Shown: positions 46,332 to 54,634 of the stretch, one piece after another
How the letters are laid out: each line of letters starts with the position of its first letter
Numbering within the stretch: position 1 is the first letter of the stretch
Source of the DNA: Fontimicrobium_A sp034506455
GTDB lineage: Bacteria; Zhuqueibacterota; Zhuqueibacteria; Residuimicrobiales; Krinioviventaceae
NCBI GenBank assembly: GCA_034506455.1
Contig: JAPDPN010000001.1
Coordinates: 6,586-70,585, forward strand
Direction of reading: 5' to 3'
DNA length: 64,000 bases
The notes under the pieces: model-generated
Seen by the model: the letters and a program-made list of their open reading frames with translations, nothing else
Told to the model about the DNA's origin: nothing
The model's database searches: none
Program-made: the position numbers and the translations under genes

Positions 46332-47045
46332 TTAATCTTTCGGACGCGGTTCCCCTAAACGCACTTCTAATGCAGCAATAATGATGTCCGTAATTTGTTC
46401 ATTGTTCAAGTATTCGACATTGATCACCAGATCATAATTTTGCGGATCGCTGATGTCGGCGTGATAATAAGTGCGAACGAATTCTGCCCGTTGGCGGTCG
46501 ACAGCCTCTACTTTCTTGAGAGCCTCTTTGAACGAAATTCCTTCTTTTTCAGCATACCGTCGCGCCCGTTCGTGAAGGTTGCCGATAACGCGCACATGCA
46601 GCCCGTTGGCTTTGTCGGTGACAAAATTAGCCCCTCTGCCGATGATGACCGCCTTGCCTTTCCGACTGATGGACAAGATGACTTGAACCAAATGCCGGTA
46701 ATATTTGTCGGAAGAATAGCTTCCGGGGCTAAATAAAAGCTGCGTCAGTTTGGAGGAGTGTTTCCGCTCGTCGAATTCCGAGATCACCTTTTCTCTCAGC
46801 TTGGCTTTTTTCGCAATGTGTTCAATGATGTTGCTGCCGTAAAGCTCCCAACCGAGCTTTTGCGCCAAGAGCTGGCCGATCGCAAAGCCGCGCGCTCCAA
46901 ATTGACGAGAGATGGTGACGTGGGCCGTCTCCCATTTGCTTGTCTTTTTTCCCGGCGCCTCTTCTTCCAGATGTCTCTCCTCCCAAAGACGCATTTGAAA
47001 ATCGGACGGCTCTTCCCATTGAACAGGTTCGTGAGTCACGGGCAT
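46332..47045 (-). CDS. Cytidylate kinase-like family protein
   Basis: 237 residues. After a 40-residue charged N-terminal extension comes a P-loop kinase fold of the cytidylate-kinase-like group: HVTISRQFGARGFAIGQLLAQ (the P-loop region, with RQFGARG in place of a classical GxxxxGKS), KAVIIGRGANFVTD, LHVRVIGNLHERARRYAEKE and YYHADISDPQNYDLVIN. The substrate of this family is not established; it is not the housekeeping Cmk. It is the last gene of the minus-strand operon and converges on the amidase with only 7 bases between stops. Confidence 0.85.
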   Translation of the reverse strand: MPVTHEPVQWEEPSDFQMRLWEERHLEEEAPGKKTSKWETAHVTISRQFGARGFAIGQLLAQKLGWELYGSNIIEHIAKKAKLREKVISEFDERKHSSKLTQLLFSPGSYSSDKYYRHLVQVILSISRKGKAVIIGRGANFVTDKANGLHVRVIGNLHERARRYAEKEGISFKEALKKVEAVDRQRAEFVRTYYHADISDPQNYDLVINVEYLNNEQITDIIIAALEVRLGEPRPKD

Positions 47046-47071
47046 GCTCTACCTCACTGGGTGTTGTTGAA

Positions 47072-47509
47072 TCAACCTTTGAAAATCGTAATTCTGACAC
47101 GCGAAGAGCCCGGTAAAAGAATGGGAATGTTGACACCCGATTGCACCTTGAAGGGATTGGGAAACGGTTCGAGGAGTTCGGGATATTGCCAAAAACCGGG
47201 CTCAAAGTGCGACTGATTGTTTTCTCCCGGGCTTCCGCCCTTAATGGCTGTTATGATTTCCTGTTGCTGCCAGTCTTTAATTTCCAACACGACCACATAA
47301 TCGCCGGGTTCAACGTACTGTTTGTCCTCGTTTTTTCCGTCCCAATAAAATACATATTTTCCGCCGTCAATCAAATAATCATCAATCAAAATAATCACTT
47401 TTTGCGCCGAAACCGGATTTTTGCACGACACCAGAAGGCAAAAAGCCGGCCAGATCAAAAAGCGCAATAATGCTCGAGGCGCGTTTATTCCGATGACTTT
47501 TCGAGCCAT
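47072..47509 (-). CDS. Small lipoprotein with FlgD-like fold and shortened tail
   Basis: 145 residues from ATG 47509 (in frame, overlapping the S9 peptidase stop by 25 bases). The signal peptide ends LIWPAFCLLVSCKNP with a lipobox. The body shows a FlgD-Ig pattern, FYWDGKNEDKQYVEPGDYVV, and ends PFPNPFKVQSGVNIPILLPG then VRITIFKG. FPNPF and VRITIF are the opening of a surface-sorting tail, but the protein stops where such tails normally continue for about 60 more residues. It is therefore either a truncated sorting-tail protein or a module on its own. Function unknown. Confidence 0.65.
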   Translation of the reverse strand: MARKVIGINAPRALLRFLIWPAFCLLVSCKNPVSAQKVIILIDDYLIDGGKYVFYWDGKNEDKQYVEPGDYVVVLEIKDWQQQEIITAIKGGSPGENNQSHFEPGFWQYPELLEPFPNPFKVQSGVNIPILLPGSSRVRITIFKG

Positions 47510-49530
47510 TTTTCCAACCAGCCAAACACTTCGTTCCACCATAACCGGGCGTTTTGCGGTTTGGTCACAAAATGCGTCTCATCGGGAAAACAAATCAGCT
47601 TTGACGGCACACCATACCTCTGCAGGGCGGTGAACATCTGCAGGCCCTGCGTCACCGGAACGCGAAAGTCGAGCTCTCCGTGGATGACCAGTGTCGGCGT
47701 TCGAAACTTGTTCAGGTTTGCCGCATAGGTCGAAGGCGACCAGCGGCGATAAAGATCGGGATTTTCGTACGGGATACCGCCGAACTCCCATTCCGGAAAC
47801 CACAGCTCATCAGTGGCGCCGTATTTACTGACGAGATCAAAAACACCTGCATGGCTGACTAAAGCTTTGAAACGGTCGGTCTGCGTGGCGATCCAGTTGA
47901 TCATATAGCCGCCGTAGCTTGCTCCTGCCGCGGCGATGCGCTCCTTATCGACAAAGCTGTAATGTTCAACTACATAATCGATGCCCGCCATGATATCTTG
48001 ATAAGGCCCGCCGCCCCAATCGCGACTGACGGCGTCGCACCACTCCTGACCGTAGCCTTTTGAACCGCGAATATTAAAGGCAACCACGACAAAGCCGCGC
48101 GATGCAAATAGTGACGTGTTCCAGCGATAGTGAAAATCATCGCCCCACATTCCTTGCGGCCCCCCGTGGATGAGGCAAAGCAGCGGATATTTTCGGGAAG
48201 GATCGAAAGCCGGCGGCTTGAGAAGGAAGCCGTGAACCGTCTTACCGTCGAAAGAGGGATAACTCAAATCTTCTAAAGGAGTTAAATCCAATTGATCGAG
48301 CAAAGGCTGATTGGTAAAAGAGAGTTGTGTCGGCGATTTGTTACGCAGATCGTAGCCGAAAATTTCCTCCGGCATAACGGCGGATTGACGTTTGAAGAAG
48401 AGCCGGCGACCGTTCGGGCTTATTGCCAAATGACGATTGACGTGGTCGCCAATGATTTTTGCGATGCGGCCGGATTTCAATTCCAGACGATAAATGGATT
48501 CGCGGCCGAAATCCTCAGCGGTAAAAAAGAGGGCCGAGTTATCGGGAGACCAACTCACCTGGCCGACCGAGCGATCGAAAGAATCCGTCAGCGATACGCT
48601 GCTGCCGGTTCGACGATCATAAAGCATCAGCTCGTACTCGTCGGCTTCGAAGCCTGGACGCCGCATGGCGCGGTAGGCAAGATAGCGACCGTCGGGAGAA
48701 AAGACCGGCTGATTGTCGACCGCTAAATTGGCAGCCGTCAAATTTTGTTGAACACCGCTTTCCAGATCGAGCAGAAAGACGTCATTGTTGGTATTGACGG
48801 CAGGTTCCGGGGTTGCATTACCGACAAAGGCGATCGTTTTTCCGTCCGGTGAGAAACAAAAGTCGGGTTCGCCGCCCAAATCAAGCGGCGGCACATCCCA
48901 GTCGCCGGGTGTAAGGTCGCGGAGGTTAGAGCCGTCGGCATCACATAGGAACAAGTGCGATCGTCTGCCGTCGCGCCAATGATTCCAAGGACGAAACAAG
49001 AGGCACTCGGCAATGTGCGCTTTAACAGGCGATTCCTCTCTTGCGCGTTCCATCGCCGCGCTTTCCTCTACATTTTCGGCTTGGGGAAAAATTGAGAGAA
49101 TCAGCGCCAGATGTTTGCCGTCAGGTGACCAGGCAAAATCCTCGATGTCCAACGGCAGGCGGGTCAACTGCACTGCTTCGCCGCCGGAAAGGGGCAAAAG
49201 AAAGATCTGCCGCGAGCTGTTGCGGGAAGAAAGAAAGGCTACCGCGCTGCCGTCCGGTTTCCAGTGCGGCGTACTGCTGCCCGCAGCATGAGTGGTAAGC
49301 TGACGCGTCTCGCCGGTTGCCGTGTCGAGGAGCCAAAGGTCGGTACGGCCGCTGTTTTTTTCCATGTCGTAAGCGGTCATTTCGTAGACCATTCGGCTCC
49401 CGTCCGGGGAAAGCTCAATGCGGCCGATGCGCTTCATTGCCCAAAGGTCTTCAACGGTCATCGGGCGTTTGGCCGGCAGCGAAGCAGCCGAAAGGCTCAC
49501 GAGCAGCAAAAAAGATATCAGCATGCGCAT
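47485..49530 (-). CDS. Exported S9-family peptidase (prolyl-oligopeptidase/acylaminoacyl type)
   Basis: 681 residues. A signal peptide (LISFLLLVSLSAASLPA) is followed by an N-terminal seven-bladed PD40-type propeller (IELSPDGSRMVYEMTAYD, FAWSPDGKHLALILS, PVFSPDGRYLAYRAMRR). The C-terminal alpha/beta hydrolase domain has Ser in AAAGASYGGYMINWI (about 538), Asp in HGELDFRVPV (about 621) and His in FPDETHFVTKP (about 653). It cleaves short peptides, probably in the periplasm. It starts 5 bases after the PdxJ-like gene and is part of the minus-strand operon. Confidence 0.94.
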   Translation of the reverse strand: MRMLISFLLLVSLSAASLPAKRPMTVEDLWAMKRIGRIELSPDGSRMVYEMTAYDMEKNSGRTDLWLLDTATGETRQLTTHAAGSSTPHWKPDGSAVAFLSSRNSSRQIFLLPLSGGEAVQLTRLPLDIEDFAWSPDGKHLALILSIFPQAENVEESAAMERAREESPVKAHIAECLLFRPWNHWRDGRRSHLFLCDADGSNLRDLTPGDWDVPPLDLGGEPDFCFSPDGKTIAFVGNATPEPAVNTNNDVFLLDLESGVQQNLTAANLAVDNQPVFSPDGRYLAYRAMRRPGFEADEYELMLYDRRTGSSVSLTDSFDRSVGQVSWSPDNSALFFTAEDFGRESIYRLELKSGRIAKIIGDHVNRHLAISPNGRRLFFKRQSAVMPEEIFGYDLRNKSPTQLSFTNQPLLDQLDLTPLEDLSYPSFDGKTVHGFLLKPPAFDPSRKYPLLCLIHGGPQGMWGDDFHYRWNTSLFASRGFVVVAFNIRGSKGYGQEWCDAVSRDWGGGPYQDIMAGIDYVVEHYSFVDKERIAAAGASYGGYMINWIATQTDRFKALVSHAGVFDLVSKYGATDELWFPEWEFGGIPYENPDLYRRWSPSTYAANLNKFRTPTLVIHGELDFRVPVTQGLQMFTALQRYGVPSKLICFPDETHFVTKPQNARLWWNEVFGWLEKWLEKSSE

Positions 49531-49535
49531 AGATG

Positions 49536-50240
49536 CTACCTGTCGATGTTTTTACGAAAATCAGCGATGGCTTTTTCGAGTCCCACAAGGACGGATCGGG
49601 AGACGATCGCCCAACCGACATTGTACTCTTCGATCAGTTCCGCTGCATCGGCCAATTCGCGGGCGATCGGGGCTGTCAGTTTCCTTCCCGCCGAAACGCC
49701 CAGTCCCAGCTTTCCGGCAGCGATGGCTGAAGAACGGAATTGCTCCACGATATCCGCCATGGTACCCAGATCGTCGATGCCGGAGAAAAGAGATGTATCC
49801 AACTGCACATAATCGACCTGAAGGCGCGCCGCGTTGCGGATGGCCGACGGATCAGGGCGAATGAGCTGCGCAACGACAATGTTGCTGTCGCGAAGCTGTT
49901 CCACCAACTCCTGGAGAATCGGCGTCTGTTCTTCAAGACTTTCTTCCCCAGCCGTGTAGCTTTGCGGAAGCAACGTCACCATATCCGGCGCCCAGGTGAT
50001 CGCTTTGCGCACCATGGCCTCTTCAGCCGGAACGGCGATATTGAGATGCGTCTGCACCACCTCCTTTAGGAGCCGAACATCGCGGTCGGAAATTTCTCCC
50101 GATTCATCCACATAAACGACAATGCCGTCGATTCCGGCCGCTTCTGCAGCCACGGCCGCGGTGACCGGATCCGGATTGCGGCCTTTTTTGATCGCCCGTA
50201 TGCGGGCGATCGGATTGATGCAGAGACATAATCGAGCCAT
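49536..50240 (-). CDS. PdxJ-family protein lacking the catalytic residues
   Basis: 234 residues from ATG 50240 (AAAGGAAA upstream; the in-frame TTG at 50255 is weaker). The PdxJ barrel is clear: DPVTAAVAAEAAGIDGIVV, SDRDVRLLKEVVQTHLNI, LGLGVSAGRKLT and YNVGWAIVSRSVLVGLEKAI. Compared with E. coli PdxJ the active-site residues are gone: NIDHIATLR has become NPIARIR, the His of VHLRED is Tyr (VVYVDE), the Glu of MNLEMA is Ala (LNIAVP), the His of NAGHGL is Arg (SAGRKL) and the His of NIGHAI is Trp (NVGWAI). It is therefore unlikely to make pyridoxine 5'-phosphate. It sits 6 bases after a deacetylase gene in an envelope-flavoured operon. A regulatory or new catalytic role is open. Confidence 0.85.
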   Translation of the reverse strand: MARLCLCINPIARIRAIKKGRNPDPVTAAVAAEAAGIDGIVVYVDESGEISDRDVRLLKEVVQTHLNIAVPAEEAMVRKAITWAPDMVTLLPQSYTAGEESLEEQTPILQELVEQLRDSNIVVAQLIRPDPSAIRNAARLQVDYVQLDTSLFSGIDDLGTMADIVEQFRSSAIAAGKLGLGVSAGRKLTAPIARELADAAELIEEYNVGWAIVSRSVLVGLEKAIADFRKNIDR

Positions 50241-50261
50241 ATGCTTTCCTTTCAAGTTTCC

Positions 50262-51362
50262 TCAATTCACCAACTGGGAGACCGGTACGATCTGAACCCC
50301 CGATGCTTGAATTCTCGGCAACATCTGTTTGAGAACCTGAAGCGTCAGGGGACGGGCGTGGCCGATCACGATCAACCGCTCGCCTTTTTGCGCCTTTTCC
50401 GCTGCCGTTCGCAGACGTTCACGGATTGTCTGCTCATCCTCTTCGGCATCAATGAATAGACTGTTGCGGCCGCACGGAACGCCTCCTCGCCGGGCCGTCC
50501 GGTAGGCGATGCTTTGCGTCGAGGTGCTGCTGTCAATAAAGTATTTTCCCAGCGCCTTCAGCGTTTCCATGGTCGCCTGCATGGTGCGCATGTCTGCCGT
50601 CGCTTTAGACCCCTGATGATTGTTCATTCCGACCGCCTGCGGTACCTCGGCAAAAGCTTTGCGGATGCGCAGGGAGATCATGCCGGGATCGTGGCGTGTA
50701 AGCAGAATGTAGCCGTCATCTTTGTAAGGCTCATTGAGCGGCTCCATCGGCAGATGAATGATGACCTCTTTGCGATGCAGTTGCGCGGCTTCGGCAACGC
50801 GGGAAGTATAGTCAAGCCCAGGCAGAATCGATAGGGTAAGCGGCGCCTCGAAGGCTAAAAAGTCGCGTATGGTCGAGTTGAAAGCGTAGCCGAAATCGTC
50901 TATAATAATGGCCAACGCTCCCTCTCCGCTTCGAGCTTCGCCTTTTTTGAAGCGAAAGTGCTTGGCCGCTTTGCCGTTTTTGCCGACGGAAACGAGTGTC
51001 GTCGCGCCCTGTTTCCGTACCTCAGTGATCTCATAGCCTCGGCTTTCGAGCCGATTCCGCAGCTGCGCCATCAGGTCGTACAACGGAAACTGCTGCGGAA
51101 TGACCACTTCCGACAATGTATCGCCCGAAACGGTTGTCGGCGCCGAGATTCCGTATTCCGTCATCAGCTCGGCAACCACGGCGTCGATGCGCTTAATATC
51201 TTTGCTGCCGAAACGCGGCACGGAAGAAGAAAAGAGCGTCAGGCGCAGCACAAGCAGCACGACTGCGCTTATGCTGAGAATTCGCGCCAGCCGTTTTTCC
51301 CCAGCCGTCCAGCCGATGGTCGATATTCGTACTGCAGAGACTGTTCGCCTTGCTCTTTTCAT
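50262..51362 (-). CDS. Divergent polysaccharide deacetylase family protein
   Basis: 366 residues. A basic N terminus and one membrane anchor (ILSISAVVLLVLRLTLF) are followed by a spacer with a possible fold (YDLMAQLRNRLESRGYEITEV) and the YibQ-type NodB-like barrel: LAIIIDDFGYAFNSTIRDFL, PLTLSILPGLDYT, KEVIIHLPMEPL, AVGMNNHQGSKATAD, YFIDSSTSTQS and RLIVIGHARPLTL. The DD and MNNH residues can bind a metal. The substrate of this family is not established; context suggests a cell-envelope glycan. It starts 4 bases after the lipoprotein stop. Confidence 0.9.
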   Translation of the reverse strand: MKRARRTVSAVRISTIGWTAGEKRLARILSISAVVLLVLRLTLFSSSVPRFGSKDIKRIDAVVAELMTEYGISAPTTVSGDTLSEVVIPQQFPLYDLMAQLRNRLESRGYEITEVRKQGATTLVSVGKNGKAAKHFRFKKGEARSGEGALAIIIDDFGYAFNSTIRDFLAFEAPLTLSILPGLDYTSRVAEAAQLHRKEVIIHLPMEPLNEPYKDDGYILLTRHDPGMISLRIRKAFAEVPQAVGMNNHQGSKATADMRTMQATMETLKALGKYFIDSSTSTQSIAYRTARRGGVPCGRNSLFIDAEEDEQTIRERLRTAAEKAQKGERLIVIGHARPLTLQVLKQMLPRIQASGVQIVPVSQLVN

Positions 51363-51366
51363 CGAT

Positions 51367-51972
51367 TCACTGCCCGAAACGGGCTTTCAAGAGACTCCAT
51401 GTCGGCAAATCGCCGGTCGAATAATCGATCCATTTGGTGATGTACCAAATTTGATCTTCGGATCGAATAAAGTGAAATTCGGCCTGACCGCGAAAAACGT
51501 GCGGACAGTTGGGTTCGCTGCACTTGTAGTGAACGGTCAGCTCATAATTCTGCAGCAAAACGACGGAATCTTGATAGACGGTTTCGTTCAGACGTTCAAA
51601 TGACAACTTTGCAGTCGAGTCTTTCGGCACGTAAGAGAAAAGCTGATTCAGGTAATTCGCCTCTTCTTCTTTACCCCAGCGACTGAATAGAGCGGGATAA
51701 ACGTTTGCAACTGCCGGGTCCGCAATAAAAGAAAACGATCGTTTTGCCGTCGAGCTGTCCGACAGGCAGCGCAGATAATTGCTCCGATTCTTTTCCGAAA
51801 CAGCGTTGCGCAGATTGATTAACACGTAGGTCGGCGAGACCGGCTGGATCCAATTGGACTGCGTCTGCTTGGGCGGCTCCGGTTCCCGCGTGGCAAACGG
51901 ATTGTCGCACCCCGCCATTCCCAAAACAATCCACAAAACGGTCAATTGCCGATGCACTTTAGGGTTATGCAT
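51367..51972 (-). CDS. Lipoprotein of unknown function
   Basis: 201 residues. The signal peptide ends VLWIVLGMAGCDNPF, a clear lipobox. The mature part looks like an NTF2-like fold: LINLRNAVSEKNRSNYLRCL, FERLNETVYQDSVVLLQNYE and a C-terminal IWYITKWIDYSTGDLPTWSL, typical of the last strands of such cone-shaped domains, with a CSEPNC pair in a loop. The fold call is by impression only. It is the first gene of the six-gene minus-strand operon that ends at 46332. Confidence 0.75.
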   Translation of the reverse strand: MHNPKVHRQLTVLWIVLGMAGCDNPFATREPEPPKQTQSNWIQPVSPTYVLINLRNAVSEKNRSNYLRCLSDSSTAKRSFSFIADPAVANVYPALFSRWGKEEEANYLNQLFSYVPKDSTAKLSFERLNETVYQDSVVLLQNYELTVHYKCSEPNCPHVFRGQAEFHFIRSEDQIWYITKWIDYSTGDLPTWSLLKARFGQ

Positions 51973-52099
51973 GATTAAATATATCGGAAACGTTATCCAA
52001 TTTCAAGGTCTATTTACCGAGTCGCGGAGGCGTAAATTCGAATAACCGCTGATCAACTTGGATAACGATGAACGTTTTCTTATCAATTGCCTGTCGTGC

Positions 52100-52208
52100 T
52101 CAGTCGAGCGGTCCCTTGACATAAAAGTCGATTTCGTTTACCGCCCCTGCTCGAATGCTAAGGAGCATGATGCCCGCCAAAGGTTCCTGTGTTGTCTCTG
52201 ATTCGTGT
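52100..52208 (-). CDS. Possible 3' end of a gene cut by the gap
   Basis: 35 codons open from the gap to a stop at 52100 (GIMLLSIRAGAVNEIDFYVK near the end). The frame has ordinary composition and is not the continuation of the metallopeptidase, whose stop is on the other side of the gap at 52315. Product not recognised; it may be a chance frame. Confidence 0.35.
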
Positions 52209-52308
52209 NNNNNNNNNNNNNNNNNNNNNNNNNNNNNNNNNNNNNNNNNNNNNNNNNNNNNNNNNNNNNNNNNNNNNNNNNNNNNNNNNNNNNNNNNNNN
52301 NNNNNNNN
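52209..52308. other. Assembly gap of 100 N (true gap)
   Basis: No duplicated flanks. It lies between a possible gene fragment and the complete metallopeptidase gene that ends 6 bases to its right. Real size unknown. Confidence 0.85.
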
Positions 52309-52314
52309 ATGCGC

Positions 52315-52845
52315 TTAGTTCATTTTTGGTTTTACTATAGGCCGTAACAAAAAATGAGTCCTTTTTACTCCAAAAAGCGGTGCGACGCAAGTTGCGACCA
52401 ATTCACGGTTGACTAAAAATACGACAAAGGATATTGCCTGCAAAACACTCTGGGAGGTATTCAAACCTCCGGCGATCCCTATGGCGTCTCCTCCATACAG
52501 AAAGGGGCCAAAAGCAAGGTTTAAGGGATCGAGAAATAAAAAGAGAACGACCGCATAGAAGGTATAGAGGCGCCAAAAGTTGGTCTTTATAGAGCAAAGA
52601 CGTCTGCGCGCAGAAAAAAGACTATAGCCCAACACGACGGTCAAAAGATTTGCGCCTCCGGAAATCAGTGCCCAGCGGCTGCCGAGTCGCTGCTCGACAG
52701 GGGTTTTGAATACGACTTCCAATCCGAAAGGACGAACTCGAAAGCCTTCATATTCGCCGAACGCTGCGGCGACGAGCGCATGCGCGCCTTCATGAACCGC
52801 CGCAAAAGAAAGGACGACGAGCAAAAAGGCGGACCACTTGACCAT
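52315..52845 (-). CDS. Small membrane metallopeptidase-like protein (M50/DUF3267-like)
   Basis: 176 residues with four to five hydrophobic segments. The first segment carries a zinc-binding HExxH motif, AAVHEGAHALVAAAFGEYEG. A later segment has LFLFLDPLNLAFGPFLYGGD, where the D and N resemble the second metal-site motif of site-2-type proteases. It is short for M50 and lacks a PDZ domain, so it may be a minimal intramembrane protease. The stop codon is intact just before the gap. No partner gene is obvious. Confidence 0.72.
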   Translation of the reverse strand: MVKWSAFLLVVLSFAAVHEGAHALVAAAFGEYEGFRVRPFGLEVVFKTPVEQRLGSRWALISGGANLLTVVLGYSLFSARRRLCSIKTNFWRLYTFYAVVLFLFLDPLNLAFGPFLYGGDAIGIAGGLNTSQSVLQAISFVVFLVNRELVATCVAPLFGVKRTHFLLRPIVKPKMN

Positions 52846-52911
52846 AAGATTCCTCCGAATATTATCGTTACAAATTTTCTTAAAGCAACGATTTTTACGA
52901 AGGAAACCTCG

Positions 52912-54153
52912 TCAAGATTCTCGGCCGATGCGCAAAGGTGCAAGTTTGCCGCTTCGGCGTAAAGCGAGGAGTCGTTCGATCAGCCGGTCGCGGATTTCTT
53001 CCGGTCGAAAGACGTCGGTGTAGCGCCCGGTGATGCCCTCGAAACCGGCGTGGCGGTTTTTTCGCCAAACCACAAGAACAAACCAGGGAAAACGAACCGG
53101 CGCCTGCGGCGGCGGATAGAACCATTCCTCATTGCAGGCCTCCTGAGCGCCAAATGCCGCATGTACGGCATGGACTACATCGGCCATATCGTCGAAAGCC
53201 GCATTCCGGCAATCGTACGGCACTTGGCCGCTTTTATTGATGATGATGACGGTGGAAAACGGCCGACCAAAGTCTGCCGCGGCGACGGCATGCTCGTTTT
53301 CGCAAATGATGAGCGAGAGTTTTTCGAGTCGCTGCAGATGTTCCTGAACAGCGTGGGGGGTACTTTTATGCAGCTCAAGACAGCGGCGGATTGGTTTGCC
53401 CCAAAAGTCGAGACCCGCCACCTGCCGATGCAAATGAGAAAAAGTTGCGCCTGCGTCCCGTTTCCAATTGGTAAACACGGCGACAAAGCGCACGAACGGA
53501 TTCTGCCGATAGATGTCCAATGCGGTTCTTTGTGTAAAAGCAAAAAACTGCCGATGCTCCTCGACCGTCATTTCACCTGTGGAAAAGAGATCGGCGTCGG
53601 TGAGGGCATTGCTGCGGAAATGGAGCTTGGGAATGATCAAGTCGTGCGAACCGCCAAAGAAGGCGTCCGCGGCCGAAAGCTGCAATGAATCCCCTACAAG
53701 CTGACGGTGATGCATACGATGGTGCAGCAGTTCTCGAATATGCTCCCTTCCCAGAGGCGTAGAAAGATAGTTTTCTTTAATCTCGCGGGATTCCGGAGTT
53801 AAGGTATAGCCGTAATTCTCTCGCCAATAATCAAAGGGAATAATTTCATAGAGATTGGCAATTCGGCGCATCTCTGCCGTGGCGGAAAAAACTTGTTCAG
53901 CGGAAAGCTTTTTCTCGTAACGCCATTGCCCCTTTGCCTTTATCAATCTCTCCTTTTCAGGCGTTGTGTGTCGATAATGAGCCGGACAAAAGCTGCAATA
54001 GTCCTGCGGGTCATGCAATACGATCGGCTTGGCAGGCAAAGCTTCCGTCTGGCCCGGCCGATGTTTCCTGCCGGGAGTATACCAGCATTCGGTTCCGGAG
54101 ATCGGATTATGATAAAGGATGGTACCGTCTTTGAATTTGGTGATGAGCTTCAT
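52912..54153 (-). CDS. DUF4921/GalT-like (HIT superfamily) protein
   Basis: 413 residues. The N-terminal half has a zinc-like CSFC motif (DPQDYCSFCPAHYRHTTPEK) as in galactose-1-phosphate uridylyltransferases. The nucleotide-binding half has GATFSHLHRQVAGLDFWGKP, where HLHRQ matches the HxHxQ motif whose middle histidine is nucleotidylated in GalT. This is the arrangement of DUF4921 proteins, relatives of GalT of unproven substrate. Reaction and sugar are open. It is divergently transcribed from the GroES-like gene across a 109-base region with a long inverted repeat. Confidence 0.8.
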   Translation of the reverse strand: MKLITKFKDGTILYHNPISGTECWYTPGRKHRPGQTEALPAKPIVLHDPQDYCSFCPAHYRHTTPEKERLIKAKGQWRYEKKLSAEQVFSATAEMRRIANLYEIIPFDYWRENYGYTLTPESREIKENYLSTPLGREHIRELLHHRMHHRQLVGDSLQLSAADAFFGGSHDLIIPKLHFRSNALTDADLFSTGEMTVEEHRQFFAFTQRTALDIYRQNPFVRFVAVFTNWKRDAGATFSHLHRQVAGLDFWGKPIRRCLELHKSTPHAVQEHLQRLEKLSLIICENEHAVAAADFGRPFSTVIIINKSGQVPYDCRNAAFDDMADVVHAVHAAFGAQEACNEEWFYPPPQAPVRFPWFVLVVWRKNRHAGFEGITGRYTDVFRPEEIRDRLIERLLALRRSGKLAPLRIGRES

Positions 54154-54192
54154 TACTGAATGATAAAGAATTTACGGGCAAAGACCAAGGCA

Positions 54193-54226
54193 TTTTGCAA
54201 ACGCGTAATTGTATGTTTGCAAAATT
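54193..54226. promoter_or_regulatory. 11-bp inverted repeat, candidate operator
   Basis: ATTTTGCAAAC (54193-54203), a 12-base spacer and GTTTGCAAAAT (54216-54226) are perfect reverse complements. They sit between two divergent genes and overlap the candidate promoter of the GroES-like gene. The size fits a dimeric regulator binding site. The half-site resembles the palindrome upstream of ktrB (27494-27505). Confidence 0.55.
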
Positions 54227-54238
54227 CTTTCTATTTTG
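54210..54238 (+). promoter_or_regulatory. Candidate promoter of the GroES-like/ClC operon
   Basis: TTGTAT (54210-54215), a 17-base spacer and TATTTT (54233-54238) stand 24 bases before the ATG at 54263. The right arm of the inverted repeat lies in the spacer, so binding there would block polymerase. Confidence 0.4.
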
Positions 54239-54262
54239 CGGCAGAAAAAAGGAAATAAAGGT

Positions 54263-54634
54263 ATGAAAAAGGGAAACAAAGAACTGATCGTCGTCGGCGA
54301 TCGCATATTGATCGTTCCGGATGTCGGTGAGGAGCGCAGCAATACCGGCCTTTATCTTCCCAAATGGGCATTGGAGCGCGAGTCAATTCAGGCCGGCCGT
54401 ATTGTCGAAATCGGCAGTGGGCCTGCGCTGACGCCGCCGGATATACTCGAAGATGAGCCGTGGAAAGAGCCGCCCCCGCCTCCGGAACCGCCTCCGCATC
54501 AGGCCAGGGTAGGAGATTACGCCTTGTTCCTGCGCAAAGCCGCCATTGAGGTCAAATTCGAGGGCGATCTCTATCTCATCGTACCCCAAGCTGCACTCCT
54601 TCTGCTTGTTCGTGATATTGATGATTTAGAATGA
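54263..54634 (+). CDS. GroES-like (Cpn10-fold) protein with proline-rich insert
   Basis: 123 residues from ATG 54263 (AAGG upstream; the longer frame lacks a site). It follows the Cpn10 order: IVVGDRILIVPDVGEERSNT, TGLYLPKWALERE in the mobile-loop position, AGRIVEIGSGP, then VGDYALFLRKAAIEVKFEGD and LYLIVPQAALLLLV. The roof-hairpin position is replaced by an acidic and proline-rich insert (DEPWKEPPPPPEPPPHQAR). The canonical mobile loop GGIxL is only loosely kept. No groEL is nearby, and the stop overlaps the ClC channel start (ATGA). It may therefore not be the housekeeping co-chaperonin. Confidence 0.82.
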   Translation: MKKGNKELIVVGDRILIVPDVGEERSNTGLYLPKWALERESIQAGRIVEIGSGPALTPPDILEDEPWKEPPPPPEPPPHQARVGDYALFLRKAAIEVKFEGDLYLIVPQAALLLLVRDIDDLE

